12,848 nt of DNA from an uncultured Oscillospiraceae bacterium (GCA_934589225.1 CAKTNS010000057.1:1-12848); one strand, 5' to 3'; positions 1 through 6,995 are shown, counted from the stretch's first letter. Notes: a model not told the origin generated them from the letters alone. Numbers and translations are program-made.

Positions 1-14
1 ATGGAAACAAAATA

Positions 15-129
15 GTTGGTATTGATTGCGACGAGGGTCCACCTGTTCCCATCCCGAACACAGAAGTTAAGCTCGTCTGCGCCGACAATACTTGCAGGGT
101 GACTTGCCGGGAAGATAGGTAATGCCAAC
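15..129 (+). rRNA. rrf: 5S ribosomal RNA
   Basis: This is a 5S rRNA of about 115 nt. The terminal helix pairs GTTGGTATT (15-23) with AATGCCAAC (121-129), with one G-U pair. Between them lie the conserved 5S blocks ACCTGTTCCCATCCCGAACA and GAAGTTAAGC. It is followed nine bases later by tRNA-Asn, so the window starts at the 3' end of an rRNA operon. The exact ends are inferred from the helix. Confidence 0.93.
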
Positions 130-137
130 ACAAAGAT

Positions 138-213
138 TCCCCCTTAGCTCAGTCGGTAGAGCGACGGACTGTTAATCCGTGTGTCGTTGGTTCGAGTCCA
201 ACAGGGGGAGCCA
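138..213 (+). tRNA. tRNA-Asn (anticodon GTT)
   Basis: A complete tRNA cloverleaf with an encoded CCA tail. The acceptor stem is TCCCCCT (138-144) with AGGGGGA (203-209), followed by discriminator G210 and CCA (211-213). The anticodon stem is ACGGA/TCCGT and the loop CTGTTAA gives anticodon GTT, which reads Asn codons. The T arm is GTTGG-TTCGAGT-CCAAC. It is probably co-transcribed with the 5S rRNA just upstream and is ended by the terminator at 214-246. A 19-nt exact inverted copy of its 3' end lies at 276-294. Confidence 0.97.
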
Positions 214-246
214 AGAGGGTTGAGGATTTCTCAGCCCTCTGTTTTT
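214..246 (+). terminator. Rho-independent terminator of the 5S/tRNA-Asn unit
   Basis: The arms AGAGGGTTGAG (214-224) and CTCAGCCCTCT (230-240) form an 11-bp stem with one G-U pair and a five-base loop. A run of five T (242-246) follows after one G. The stem begins directly after the tRNA CCA. Confidence 0.88.
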
Positions 247-275
247 GTATGCCAGAAAATTTGAGAATCTGTGTT

Positions 276-294
276 TCCCCCTGTTGGACTCGAA
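276..294 (-). repeat. Inverted 19-nt copy of the tRNA-Asn 3' end
   Basis: Positions 276-294 are the exact reverse complement of 191-209, which is the T loop, 3' T stem and 3' acceptor strand of tRNA-Asn. The match stops within the T arm, so it is not a full tRNA pseudogene. Possible origins are an attachment-site remnant after inversion or a recombination scar. No integrase is present in the window. Confidence 0.75.
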
Positions 295-375
295 AGACGG
301 CTCTTAGCAACACTCCTGTGGGGTATTGCAACCGCTGTTGACTTTACTGCAGCAAAGCGAGTCCATCATCACCAG

Positions 376-420
376 ACAGGGTAGCCAAGAGGGGTGAGTT
401 GGTCTCGACCCTCTTTTTTT
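376..420 (+). terminator. Degenerate copy of the tRNA-Asn tail plus a second terminator
   Basis: ACAGGGTAGCCAAGAGGGG (from 376) is a near copy of the tRNA-Asn tail and its terminator stem (ACAGGGGGAGCCAAGAGGG from 201). The arms AGAGGG (388-393) and CCCTCT (409-414), with additional GAG/CTC pairing inside, form a stem followed by a run of T (414-420). It looks like a working + strand terminator without an intact RNA gene in front of it, suggesting a tRNA tail left by duplication or deletion. Confidence 0.7.
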
Positions 421-438
421 AGCACTCAATACCTCCCT

Positions 439-504
439 AGCAGCTCCACCGCTGCTATGAGAGAATATCTCAAATCTCAAATAGCTGAGCCTCAGCTATT
501 TGAG
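439..504. repeat. Two short palindromes in the gene-free stretch
   Basis: AGCAGC (439-444) pairs with GCTGCT (451-456) across a six-base loop. A stronger palindrome follows: CTCAAATAGCTGA (476-488) and TCAGCTATTTGAG (492-504) are perfect 13-bp arms around a three-base loop. No T run follows on either strand, so it is not a classic terminator. It could be a small mobile repeat end or an RNA processing hairpin. Confidence 0.6.
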
Positions 505-567
505 AAACTAGAAAATGGGGTGAGCAAATGGAATTTTGGGAATACCCCGGTTAAAAAGAGGTCCCTT

Positions 568-868
568 CAGCGAAACCGTAGGGAACGGCCTGTGTGCCGT
601 TCTGTGGCCGAAAGGACGGAACTGTTACCGATAAAACCGAAAACGTCCCCCATTATGTCATTCAGGCCTTGAGCAAAGCGGAGTGGAGGAATCCACCACG
701 TTGGTAAAAGGACCAACACAAGATAAAACTTGCTGGTTGGGAAGATTCCTCCACTCCATTTCATTTCGGTCGGAATGACATGTCGGGGGGTGGTTCCGGT
801 AGTCCGCAGGGGGTGTATTTGCGACGTGTTCCGGAACGGCACATAGGACGTTCCATACGGTTTCGCTG
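568..868. repeat. Foldback (MITE-like) element of about 300 bp
   Basis: The outer arms 568-602 and 834-868 are complementary over 35 positions, with two mismatches and one G-U pair. They begin CAGCGAAACCGTA on the left and end TACGGTTTCGCTG on the right. Pairing resumes inside at ACCG (627-630) with CGGT (797-800) and CCCCC (647-651) with GGGGG (785-789), then continues in the nested palindrome at 655-781. The whole stretch could fold into one long hairpin. No convincing protein is encoded, and the short frames crossing it resemble nothing. A non-autonomous mobile repeat is the likeliest reading; a structured RNA is the alternative. The element ends and any target duplication are not clear. 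Confidence 0.7.
655..781. repeat. Nested palindromic repeat with TGTCATTC/GAATGACA ends
   Basis: The ends ATGTCATTC (655-663) and GAATGACAT (773-781) are perfect inverted repeats. Inside them GGAGTGGAGGAATC (680-693) and GATTCCTCCACTCC (744-757) form 14 perfect pairs. An inner hairpin GTTGGT (700-705)/ACCAAC (712-717) sits in the loop. The termini resemble a widespread class of bacterial intergenic palindromes that start with GTCATTC and contain GAATC. It sits in the centre of the larger foldback at 568-868, either as a later insertion or as its apical part. Confidence 0.68.
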
Positions 869-924
869 GGGGTGTCCAGGTATGTTTTTGGCGGGGATGC
901 CGCATGGCGCTGAAATCCGACGGG

Positions 925-1079
925 ACAGTAATTTAATTTACTGAAGGTAGAGCGTATGGGTTCAATCGGGCGGTGATTTTTGTTAGGTACAGTAATTATC
1001 ATTTTGCGCCGGAACCATTGCTATTGGAATGAATATGTAGTAGAATAGCGGTAAATGTAGTGAAATGATTCTTACTGTA
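925..1079. promoter_or_regulatory. Recurring CAGTAA/TTACTG boxes around the promoter
   Basis: ACAGTAATT occurs at 925-933 and again at 989-997. The inverse TTACTG occurs at 938-943, making a dyad with the first copy, and TTACTGTA at 1072-1079 is the exact reverse complement of TACAGTAA at 988-995. Two boxes lie upstream and one pair brackets the putative promoter at 1018-1046. This is the layout expected for a repressor operator, but no regulator gene is present and the motif is short, so this remains an inference. Confidence 0.35.
1018..1046 (+). promoter_or_regulatory. Probable SigA promoter of the ABC module
   Basis: The -35 box TTGCTA (1018-1023) is separated by 17 bases from the -10 box TAGAAT (1041-1046), with an upstream TG at 1036-1037. 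It lies about 75 bases before the lipoprotein start, in the only AT-rich stretch of the leader region. Confidence 0.6.
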
Positions 1080-1119
1080 TGGGTGAAACCTATCCTCGTA
1101 TTTTCACAAGGGGGACCAA

Positions 1120-2253
1120 ATGATGAAGCCACTTTGCTGTATGATCGTTTTTATCTTCCTGATATTCATGCTTGCCTCCTGTAAGACTTCTGATGTGCAC
1201 TGTTCTGATGGAGAAGAAATACAAGGTGTTGGTGCGTCAGCGCAAGAACGGGCTGATACACTGACAGAAGAGAACTCTGACAGCGTTGAGGAAACCAATT
1301 TGAAAACCATTGCGGAGTCAGACGGGAAAAGGATTCAGTTATGTATACCTTATAAAGAAAATAGCATTGTAATTGATGGCGATGTATCTGTGCCTGATGT
1401 ACAGCACATTGGTTGTTATGAGTATTCTGTGTGTTCTATTAGCGAATCTCAAAGAGAAAACTTGTTTAAAGCAGCCTTTGATGCAGATCAATACAGTTTT
1501 GAACACAATACATATATGAACAATGATTTCTGGGAAATAAAGCGTATTGACGATGGAAAAAACTATTATACATTTAATGTGCAGTATGACCACTCCGGCC
1601 CTGGAATTTCAGATGAGGAGATTTTTAATTTACTGAACAGAAATGCAAATCTGGATGATTTGGAAACCAATCAGCTTCAATCATTAGAGGAGTCTTCACT
1701 ATACCATGCGATGGAAAGTATTCTGGATCGTTGCCAAAGGCTGGTTTCGGCAGTTGCTCCGGATGAGAACTATGGGGTTGATTATATACGCCCCTTTGGA
1801 GTTGACGGAGCTTCCTCTTTTTTGTGGGTCATTTATTCACGTTCTATAGACGGTATTCCTGTTACAGCATACCGTGATTTGAAATTTTATGCAGACGAAA
1901 ACGGTGTAGAATATTTTGGAGGGGCCTTGTATAAAATCGGAGAATGCATTTTGGAAGAGCCGATCCTCTCTGTCGATGAGGCTGTAGAAGCGTTTGCGGA
2001 ACAGGTCCCCATATTCTTTGATGAGCAAAAACTTGGTATTGCCGGTTACTTTGATTGTCAAATCGCTGTTTCGAAAATTACACTGGAGTACCTTGTCGTT
2101 AATGACTTTGACGATGGGCCTAAAATTGTCCCCATTTGGCGTTTTCAACTTGGTTCTGATGAGGCCAGCCGAAATCTATTGCGTGACCGGGTATTGGCTG
2201 TTGACGCCATTCAAGGGAATCTGATTGCGGAAAGAAGAAGGGATACGTTTTGA
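1120..2253 (+). CDS. Lipoprotein of the ABC module
   Basis: A 377-residue predicted lipoprotein. The N terminus has a short basic start, a hydrophobic stretch (residues 4-18) and the lipobox LASC, with the lipidated cysteine at residue 21. The mature part would be tethered to the outer face of the membrane. An acidic, low-complexity linker (about 30-60) follows, then a mixed alpha/beta body. The C-terminal third, with SVDEAVEAF, a strand-rich segment and IVPIWRFQL...RVLAVDAIQGNLI, recalls extracytoplasmic PepSY/YycI-like domains; this likeness is weak. Its stop codon overlaps the TTG start of the first permease, so it is translationally coupled to the transporter and probably an accessory or substrate-contact subunit. 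GGGGG (1109-1113) precedes tandem ATG codons; the second ATG at 1123 is equally possible. The exact family was not recognised. Confidence 0.85.
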   Translation: MMKPLCCMIVFIFLIFMLASCKTSDVHCSDGEEIQGVGASAQERADTLTEENSDSVEETNLKTIAESDGKRIQLCIPYKENSIVIDGDVSVPDVQHIGCYEYSVCSISESQRENLFKAAFDADQYSFEHNTYMNNDFWEIKRIDDGKNYYTFNVQYDHSGPGISDEEIFNLLNRNANLDDLETNQLQSLEESSLYHAMESILDRCQRLVSAVAPDENYGVDYIRPFGVDGASSFLWVIYSRSIDGIPVTAYRDLKFYADENGVEYFGGALYKIGECILEEPILSVDEAVEAFAEQVPIFFDEQKLGIAGYFDCQIAVSKITLEYLVVNDFDDGPKIVPIWRFQLGSDEASRNLLRDRVLAVDAIQGNLIAERRRDTF

Positions 2254-3065
2254 GAAGAGCCTTATTGATCCGATTGAAGTCCTGTATTTTTTCTATTGAA
2301 ATGCTTTTTAGCATTATTGCGAGTCTTGTATTTTTAATGTGGTTTTTCACCATGAGTACAATAAGCTATATAAGAAATTTTGGAGCCCTTTCGTTAACGG
2401 ATGCAGGAGGGAATTATCTCCACAATATTTACTTTATGCACGCCCAAGGCGGATTTGATTTATTTGCTCCTATTTTGGCGGCCCTTCCGGCATCTACGAT
2501 CTTTTGTGATGAATACTCCAGCGGCTTTCTTAGATGTGTTCTGATTCGTGAAAACAGAAACAGATATATTCGTGACACTTGGCTGTGCTCGACGATTACC
2601 GGTGGAATTGCTACAGCGTTACCAATTTTGATTTCCAGCATGTTCTTTGTCATCATTGGTACACCCAATACGCCTGAAAGTGTTTTGCCCGGATCATCTA
2701 CCTTTCTGGATCAATCGATTTTGAGCCGGGTTCAGTTCATATGGGGCGGCGGCTTTGCTGTGGTGCTTCTTGTAATTCTGGCGTTCTTGTTCGGTGCAAT
2801 GTGGTCCAATATGGGTTTGTGCGTCTCGACGGTTGTTCCGAACCGATACGTTGCCCTTGCCGCGCCGTTTGCGATCTATTTTGCTGCCCATATTCTTTGC
2901 TTCAGAATTGAGCGGTTTATGGCGTTCAGCCCGGTGAATGTGCTCATGCCGGTAGGCTCTTTTTTGCCGAATATTGGTTTCCCGTTTGCTTACCAGTTTA
3001 CCCTATTGCTTGCGTCAGCTGTATTATTCCGGCTGGGTGCGACCAGGAGGGCGCGTGATGTTTAA
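2250..3065 (+). CDS. ABC transporter permease, first subunit
   Basis: A 271-residue integral membrane protein with about six hydrophobic segments, near residues 20-38, 70-85, 112-133, 168-193, 203-220 and 245-262. The sequence between the first two includes a large loop. The arrangement, next to a second permease and an ATPase, fits the ABC-2 type export permeases found in peptide-antibiotic resistance and immunity transporters. The start is TTG at 2250, overlapping the TGA stop of the lipoprotein (TTGA). AGAAGAAGGG (2233-2242) lies seven bases before it. The gene ends inside the next one, with an eight-base overlap. No substrate can be inferred. The base composition is AT-rich compared with the operon downstream. 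Confidence 0.85.
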   Translation: MRRALLIRLKSCIFSIEMLFSIIASLVFLMWFFTMSTISYIRNFGALSLTDAGGNYLHNIYFMHAQGGFDLFAPILAALPASTIFCDEYSSGFLRCVLIRENRNRYIRDTWLCSTITGGIATALPILISSMFFVIIGTPNTPESVLPGSSTFLDQSILSRVQFIWGGGFAVVLLVILAFLFGAMWSNMGLCVSTVVPNRYVALAAPFAIYFAAHILCFRIERFMAFSPVNVLMPVGSFLPNIGFPFAYQFTLLLASAVLFRLGATRRARDV

Positions 3066-3915
3066 AATCTGTATGGCCCAGCTGCATCGTACATTCAGAG
3101 GTCCCCGATTTTATATTGCGGCTGCCGTTGGCTGCATCATGCAAATCATCAGCATATTGCCATTGGAAAGGTTTGCAAATAGCATTGACGCTCCCCTTTG
3201 TATTTTTGAGGGATTTATCTATTTGAACTGTGACACATACATTTTGTCCGCAACAGTTCTGGCGGCCGTTATCATGATTTCGGATATTCCATTTTCTTCC
3301 GGCAATGAAGTATTCTCGTTGCTTCGTATATCCAGACGTGAATGGTTATTTGGAAAATGCCTCTATATTTTAATCGTTTGTTTCATTTTCTATGGTATTG
3401 TTTTCTCAAGCGGTGTCCTGTGCATTTTGGATCATGTCTGTGTCAAAAATGCTTGGAGCAAGCCGTTTCAGATGCTGTCGAGGGATGTTGGCGGAATACT
3501 TTATGAACGCTATGGACTGCACATGCCCTATATTGATATGCGGTCATTCACACCGGCGTGGGCATTTGTGAACAGTATGGGCCTTAGTGTAGCCTATGTT
3601 TTTTCCATAAGTCTGGTTCTTTTTGCATGTAATCTGATGTTCAAAAAGGGGATCGGCTTCTTCCTTGGTTTATTATTCCACGTGATCAATTATATGTTTA
3701 CGGCGATTATGCCCGGAGCGCTTTATAAAAAGCTTGCGTTTCTGGCAAACAGCCAACTGATCTATCATCATATCCGGGGCGGCCCAACGGAAGAAACCTA
3801 CCCTTCGCTCGGAACATCCTGGCTGATGTATATCGTATTCCTTGCATTCTTGCTGTTATTGTTAGGACGGTTGGTGAAGCGCTACGATTTTAAAATGGGC
3901 GTAGAGGAAAAATGA
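3058..3915 (+). CDS. ABC transporter permease, second subunit
   Basis: A 285-residue hydrophobic protein with about six membrane segments. The first is near residues 15-33, and the last, LMYIVFLAFLLLLLGRLV, is at the C terminus before a basic tail. I chose ATG 3058 because AGGAGG (3045-3050) lies seven bases before it and it overlaps the end of the first permease by eight bases. The frame stays open upstream to an ATG at 2974, but that would overlap permease one by 92 bases and has no ribosome site. The two permeases probably form a heterodimer driven by the ATPase that follows 24 bases later. It shows no clear sequence repeat of the first permease, so it is a diverged partner. Confidence 0.85.
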   Translation: MFKICMAQLHRTFRGPRFYIAAAVGCIMQIISILPLERFANSIDAPLCIFEGFIYLNCDTYILSATVLAAVIMISDIPFSSGNEVFSLLRISRREWLFGKCLYILIVCFIFYGIVFSSGVLCILDHVCVKNAWSKPFQMLSRDVGGILYERYGLHMPYIDMRSFTPAWAFVNSMGLSVAYVFSISLVLFACNLMFKKGIGFFLGLLFHVINYMFTAIMPGALYKKLAFLANSQLIYHHIRGGPTEETYPSLGTSWLMYIVFLAFLLLLLGRLVKRYDFKMGVEEK

Positions 3916-3939
3916 TGACCAAAATATGGGGGCGTCTTT

Positions 3940-4593
3940 ATGAGTGCGTATGTGAGCGCTGAAGGAATATCGAAGTCCTTTGGAAAACAGAAAATATTGG
4001 ATCATATCTCCATTGATTTTCAAAAAGGAAAAGTTTATGGAATTATCGGGAGAAATGGATCTGGAAAAACGGTATTTTTGAAAATACTGTGTGGCCTGAT
4101 GTCACCCAATCTGGGTACCGTCAGAGTAGACGGAAAGATGATTGGAAAAGATATGGATTTTCCTGAAAGCATTGGTGCAATCATCGAATCGCCTGGTTTT
4201 TTGCCGTATTGGAGCGGGTATAAAAATCTAACCTATTTGGCTTCGCTGCGAAACAGGATAGGCGCCGCGGAAATATCCGATGCCATGAATTTGGTTGGGT
4301 TAGACCCAAAGGACAAGAAACCCGTCGGAAAGTATTCTTTGGGAATGAAGCAGCGTCTGGGCTTGGCCCAGGCCATCATGGAGGACCCGCAGCTGCTGAT
4401 TTTGGACGAGCCGATGAACGGACTTGATGCTGATTCTGTAGGCCATATGAGAATCCTGCTAAAGGATATGCGAAATCGAGGGAAAACGATTATTTTGGCA
4501 AGCCACATGCAGGGAGATTTGGCTGCACTATGTGATGAATTGTATGAATTAAATGAAGGCTGCTTACATTTTAGAACGCTTCACGACTGTTGA
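3940..4593 (+). CDS. ABC transporter ATP-binding protein
   Basis: A 217-residue nucleotide-binding domain that powers the two permeases. The Walker A is GRNGSGKT (37-44), the signature is SLGMKQ (133-138), the Walker B is LLILDE (152-157) with the D loop NGLD, and the H-loop histidine is H189 in ASH. At the usual Q-loop position the residue is Glu (E83 in IIESPGF) rather than Gln, a variant common in the BcrA-like subfamily of peptide-resistance ATPases. The protein stops just after the H-loop region and lacks the extended C-terminal part of BcrA-type proteins of about 300 residues, so it is a minimal domain. GGGGG (3928-3932) lies seven bases before ATG 3940. It is the last gene of the transport module. 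Confidence 0.93.
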   Translation: MSAYVSAEGISKSFGKQKILDHISIDFQKGKVYGIIGRNGSGKTVFLKILCGLMSPNLGTVRVDGKMIGKDMDFPESIGAIIESPGFLPYWSGYKNLTYLASLRNRIGAAEISDAMNLVGLDPKDKKPVGKYSLGMKQRLGLAQAIMEDPQLLILDEPMNGLDADSVGHMRILLKDMRNRGKTIILASHMQGDLAALCDELYELNEGCLHFRTLHDC

Positions 4594-4617
4594 GTAATTC
4601 TTCCACAAGAGCAAAAA

Positions 4618-4656
4618 AAGAGGCCACCCGGCATTGAACGCATCGGGGGGCCTCTT
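4618..4656 (-). terminator. Hairpin with minus-strand terminator polarity
   Basis: AAGAGGCC (4618-4625) pairs with GGCCTCTT (4649-4656), and CCCG (4627-4630) can pair with CGGG (4644-4647) inside. On the + strand no T run follows (GCTGTATAAC). On the minus strand the stem is followed by a run of T, the complement of the A run at 4613-4619. It may still end the ABC transcript weakly, but its clear polarity is against antisense transcription coming from the operon to its right. Confidence 0.6.
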
Positions 4657-4859
4657 GCTGTATAACAAGGGCATGAACAAAACAAAGGGGCTGTGATTCA
4701 TTTTCGGCAAGTAAAGGAATCTTATTGCAAACCGACTCTTTTGTGGCGGTGGTCTCTATTACGCAATGGACGCCTCGATTTTATGACGCTTCTCGTAATT
4801 TTCGACAAAATCACCAATTGTCAACCTGGGAATTTGTATGCAATTTGCCAAAGTTGGCG
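4657..4859. other. Gene-free spacer between the two modules
   Basis: The spacer between the hairpin and the operon promoter is AT-rich and carries no convincing gene. An open frame in phase with the CooC gene runs back through it to 4725, but its translation resembles nothing and it lacks a ribosome site. I see no riboswitch-like fold and no clear operator. Confidence 0.5.
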
Positions 4860-4888
4860 TTGAAAAAAATGGAAAGTTATAGTATTAT
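4860..4888 (+). promoter_or_regulatory. SigA promoter of the seven-gene operon
   Basis: TTGAAA (4860-4865) and TATTAT (4883-4888) are separated by 17 bases. Transcription would start near 4895, leaving a leader of about 35 bases that contains AAAGGAGG (4907-4914). The next plausible promoter lies beyond 12599, so this one probably drives all seven genes. Confidence 0.68.
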
Positions 4889-4928
4889 ATTGATAAAAAG
4901 AGAGCGAAAGGAGGAAAGAAGCGTTTCT

Positions 4929-5699
4929 ATGAGCAAAGCCATCATTACTGTCGCAGGAAAGGGCGGTGTCGGTAAGACATCCATTTCTGCGGCAATTGTT
5001 CGTCAATTGGTAAAAGCCCATCCGGAGGATCGGATTCTGGCCATTGATGCGGACCCTGCCGTGGGATTGGCCACGGCCCTGGGGGTGGAGGTTGGGATCA
5101 CTGTGGACGATATCCGGAAGGCCATCACCCAGGCCGGGCAGGAGGAGCGGGACAAGCGCCGGGCCAAGGCCATGCTTGGGGAGGTGAAGTTCCGGCTGTT
5201 TGATGCCATGGTGGAGACCAACGGATTCGCCTTTATCGCCGTAGGCCGCCCGGAGGCTGCGGGCTGCTACTGCGGGATCAACGCCTACCTCAAAGAGGTC
5301 ATCAGCATGATGAGCGAGGAGTTTGATTATGTGGTGATCGACGGGGAAGCCGGCATTGAGCAGGTCAACCGACGGGTCATGGAAAAGGTGAGCCATATGC
5401 TTCTGGTCAGCGACCCCAGTAAAAAGGGCATCACGGTGATCAAAACCATCAAAAAGGTGGCCGATGAGCTGGTGATGTATGAAAAAATCGGGGTCATCAT
5501 CAACCGGCTGGGGGAGGAGAGCCAGAAGCAGTATATTGATACGGGAGATTTGCCCATCCTTGCCTATATCCCCGAGGACAAGGCTTTGCAGCTGGCGGAT
5601 ATCAAGGGCGAAAGCGTTTTGAATCTGCCGGATGATTCCCTTTTGGTGAGCGGTGTCCAACAGGCGTTGGAAAAAATCGGTATATTGAGGAAACTCTGA
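4929..5699 (+). CDS. CooC-family nucleotide-binding ATPase
   Basis: A 256-residue P-loop ATPase of the SIMIBI class, closest by eye to CooC, the maturation ATPase that aids nickel loading of carbon monoxide dehydrogenase. It has the deviant Walker A GKGGVGKT (10-17, signature lysine K11), the switch I region IDADPAVGLATALG (39-52), a Walker B aspartate in VVIDGEAGIE (D138) and a C-x-C pair at C113/C115 in AAGCYCGIN. The last is the position where the CooC dimer binds metal. I chose ATG 4929 because MSKAIITVAGKGG is the family start; the in-frame extension back to 4725 contains the promoter. AAAGGAGG (4907-4914) lies 14 bases upstream, which is long. No CODH is encoded nearby, so its client is probably another metalloprotein of this operon. 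NifH/Mrp-like roles are less likely. Confidence 0.9.
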   Translation: MSKAIITVAGKGGVGKTSISAAIVRQLVKAHPEDRILAIDADPAVGLATALGVEVGITVDDIRKAITQAGQEERDKRRAKAMLGEVKFRLFDAMVETNGFAFIAVGRPEAAGCYCGINAYLKEVISMMSEEFDYVVIDGEAGIEQVNRRVMEKVSHMLLVSDPSKKGITVIKTIKKVADELVMYEKIGVIINRLGEESQKQYIDTGDLPILAYIPEDKALQLADIKGESVLNLPDDSLLVSGVQQALEKIGILRKL

Positions 5700-5776
5700 A
5701 TAAACCGTCCACGGCTGGACAGCGGATTTTGCCGATTTGATCAGAGCTTCCTTATCATTTTGAAAGAGGTGAAACG

Positions 5777-6994
5777 GTGAAAGACTTAAAACATTTGTAT
5801 TACTTTGAGAACCTGCTGCAGGATGCCAACAATGCTCTGGTGCGGCAGGCGCAGGAAGAGGGGGGCCTGGCCATAGGCTACACCTGCTTCCACATGCCGG
5901 AGGTTCTGCTGAACCTGGGCAAGTGCTTCTCCGTAAGATTGCGGGCCCCCAATACGGGCTCCATGGAGGTTGCCACCTATTACATGTGCAACGGCAGCTG
6001 CGAATACAGCCGGGCGCTGCTGGAGCGGGCACTGGAAGGGAACTACCGGTTCCTGGATGCCATGGCGGGCGTGGACCTGTGCGAGGCCATGAACCGCTGC
6101 ATGGAAAACATGGAGCTATTGCAGATCCAAGACCCGGACAAGAAGAATTTCTTCTGGACCAATACGGACGTGGCCTATTCCGATGACGAGGCCAGCGTCA
6201 AGCACACGGTGGAGCAGCTTCGCCGGAAGCTGCTGAAGCCTCTCCACGACAACTACGGCGTGGATGTATCGGACGATGCCCTCCGGGCGGCGGTGGCGGA
6301 GCATAACGAGATTTGCCGCCTGATCACCCAGATCGGGGAGTACCGGAAGCTGGATAACCCCACCATTACGGGGTATGAATTCCATGTTCTGACCCTGGCC
6401 ACCTATGTCTGCCCCAAATACCTGATTATTGACAAGCTCCGGGAGACTCTGGAGGAACTGAAAACCAGAGAGCCGGACAAGAAGCCCAAGCACCGCATCC
6501 GTGTAGTGGTGGTGGGATCGGAGATCGATGACCCGGAGCTCATTTCCCTGATGGAAGAAAACGGTGCCATGGTGGTAGCGGATCGGTTCTGCTATGGCAG
6601 CATCCCCGGCAGACAGGAGATCATCCTTAATGACGAGGAAGATGTGCTGACCCAGATCTGCCGCCGGTACCTGCAGGATACGGAGTGCCCCCGGCACTGT
6701 GCCCCTCATAAGGTCCAGTACCGCTATGACCATGTGGCCCAGCTTGTAAAGGACTACAAGGCCGACGGCGTGATTTACGAGCAGATGAAGTTCTGCACCT
6801 ATTGGAGCTATGAGCGGACCCTGGCCTCCCATGTGATGGCCGACGAATACGGCATTCCCACCCTCTCCATTGACCGCCCCTACCGCAGCGGCAGCAGCGG
6901 CCAGCTCCGGACCCGTATCCAGGCCTTTGTGGAGAACGTGGAAATCAAGAAAATCAAGGCCCGCCGGGCCGAAAAAGCCCAGGAGGTGCAATAA
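5777..6994 (+). CDS. 2-hydroxyacyl-CoA dehydratase / benzoyl-CoA reductase family subunit (HgdB/BcrB/BcrC-like), 405 aa
   Basis: A cytoplasmic iron-sulfur subunit of the superfamily that includes HgdA/B, FldB/C, BcrB/C and the double-cubane proteins. Family landmarks seen in order are: IGYTCFHMPEVLLNLG (33-48); YMCNGSCEYSRA with C71 and C75 (69-80); the second Rossmann-like domain RVVVVGSEIDDPELISLMEENGAMVVADRFC with C272; and GVIYEQMKFC with C340, followed by GQLRTRIQAFVE near the C terminus. The extra cysteines C304 and C308 (TECPRHC) sit near the cluster region. The length of about 400 residues is typical. The start is GTG 5777, preceded by AGAGGTG (5765-5771). One base separates it from the next gene, its likely heterodimer partner. 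The substrate is unknown; reductase and dehydratase roles are both possible. Confidence 0.88.
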   Translation: MKDLKHLYYFENLLQDANNALVRQAQEEGGLAIGYTCFHMPEVLLNLGKCFSVRLRAPNTGSMEVATYYMCNGSCEYSRALLERALEGNYRFLDAMAGVDLCEAMNRCMENMELLQIQDPDKKNFFWTNTDVAYSDDEASVKHTVEQLRRKLLKPLHDNYGVDVSDDALRAAVAEHNEICRLITQIGEYRKLDNPTITGYEFHVLTLATYVCPKYLIIDKLRETLEELKTREPDKKPKHRIRVVVVGSEIDDPELISLMEENGAMVVADRFCYGSIPGRQEIILNDEEDVLTQICRRYLQDTECPRHCAPHKVQYRYDHVAQLVKDYKADGVIYEQMKFCTYWSYERTLASHVMADEYGIPTLSIDRPYRSGSSGQLRTRIQAFVENVEIKKIKARRAEKAQEVQ

Positions 6995-6995
6995 T

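Noticed and set aside
149..331. Minus-strand short frame ending in VGLEPTTHGLTVRRSTD
   Set aside because: This is the well-known spurious translation of the reverse strand of a tRNA; the region is tRNA-Asn and its inverted fragment.
567..1002. Overlapping short minus-strand frames of 112 and 114 codons
   Set aside because: They lie on the foldback element, have no ribosome site and resemble no protein; the repeat structure explains the open frames.
421..1017. A CRISPR array or phage remnant
   Set aside because: No regular direct repeats with spacers and no phage-like gene is seen; the repeats are inverted and unique within the window.
4725..4928. N-terminal extension of the CooC-like gene by 68 residues
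   Set aside because: The extension contains the operon promoter and the AAAGGAGG site, and the family begins at MSKAIITVAGKGG.
4895..4928. A riboswitch (for example cobalamin or nickel) before the redox operon
   Set aside because: The leader after the promoter is only about 35 bases and holds no structured domain.
4821..6032. A 403-codon minus-strand frame across the CooC and first dehydratase genes
   Set aside because: It is a shadow of genes with recognised motifs; its own translation has no recognisable domain and no ribosome site.
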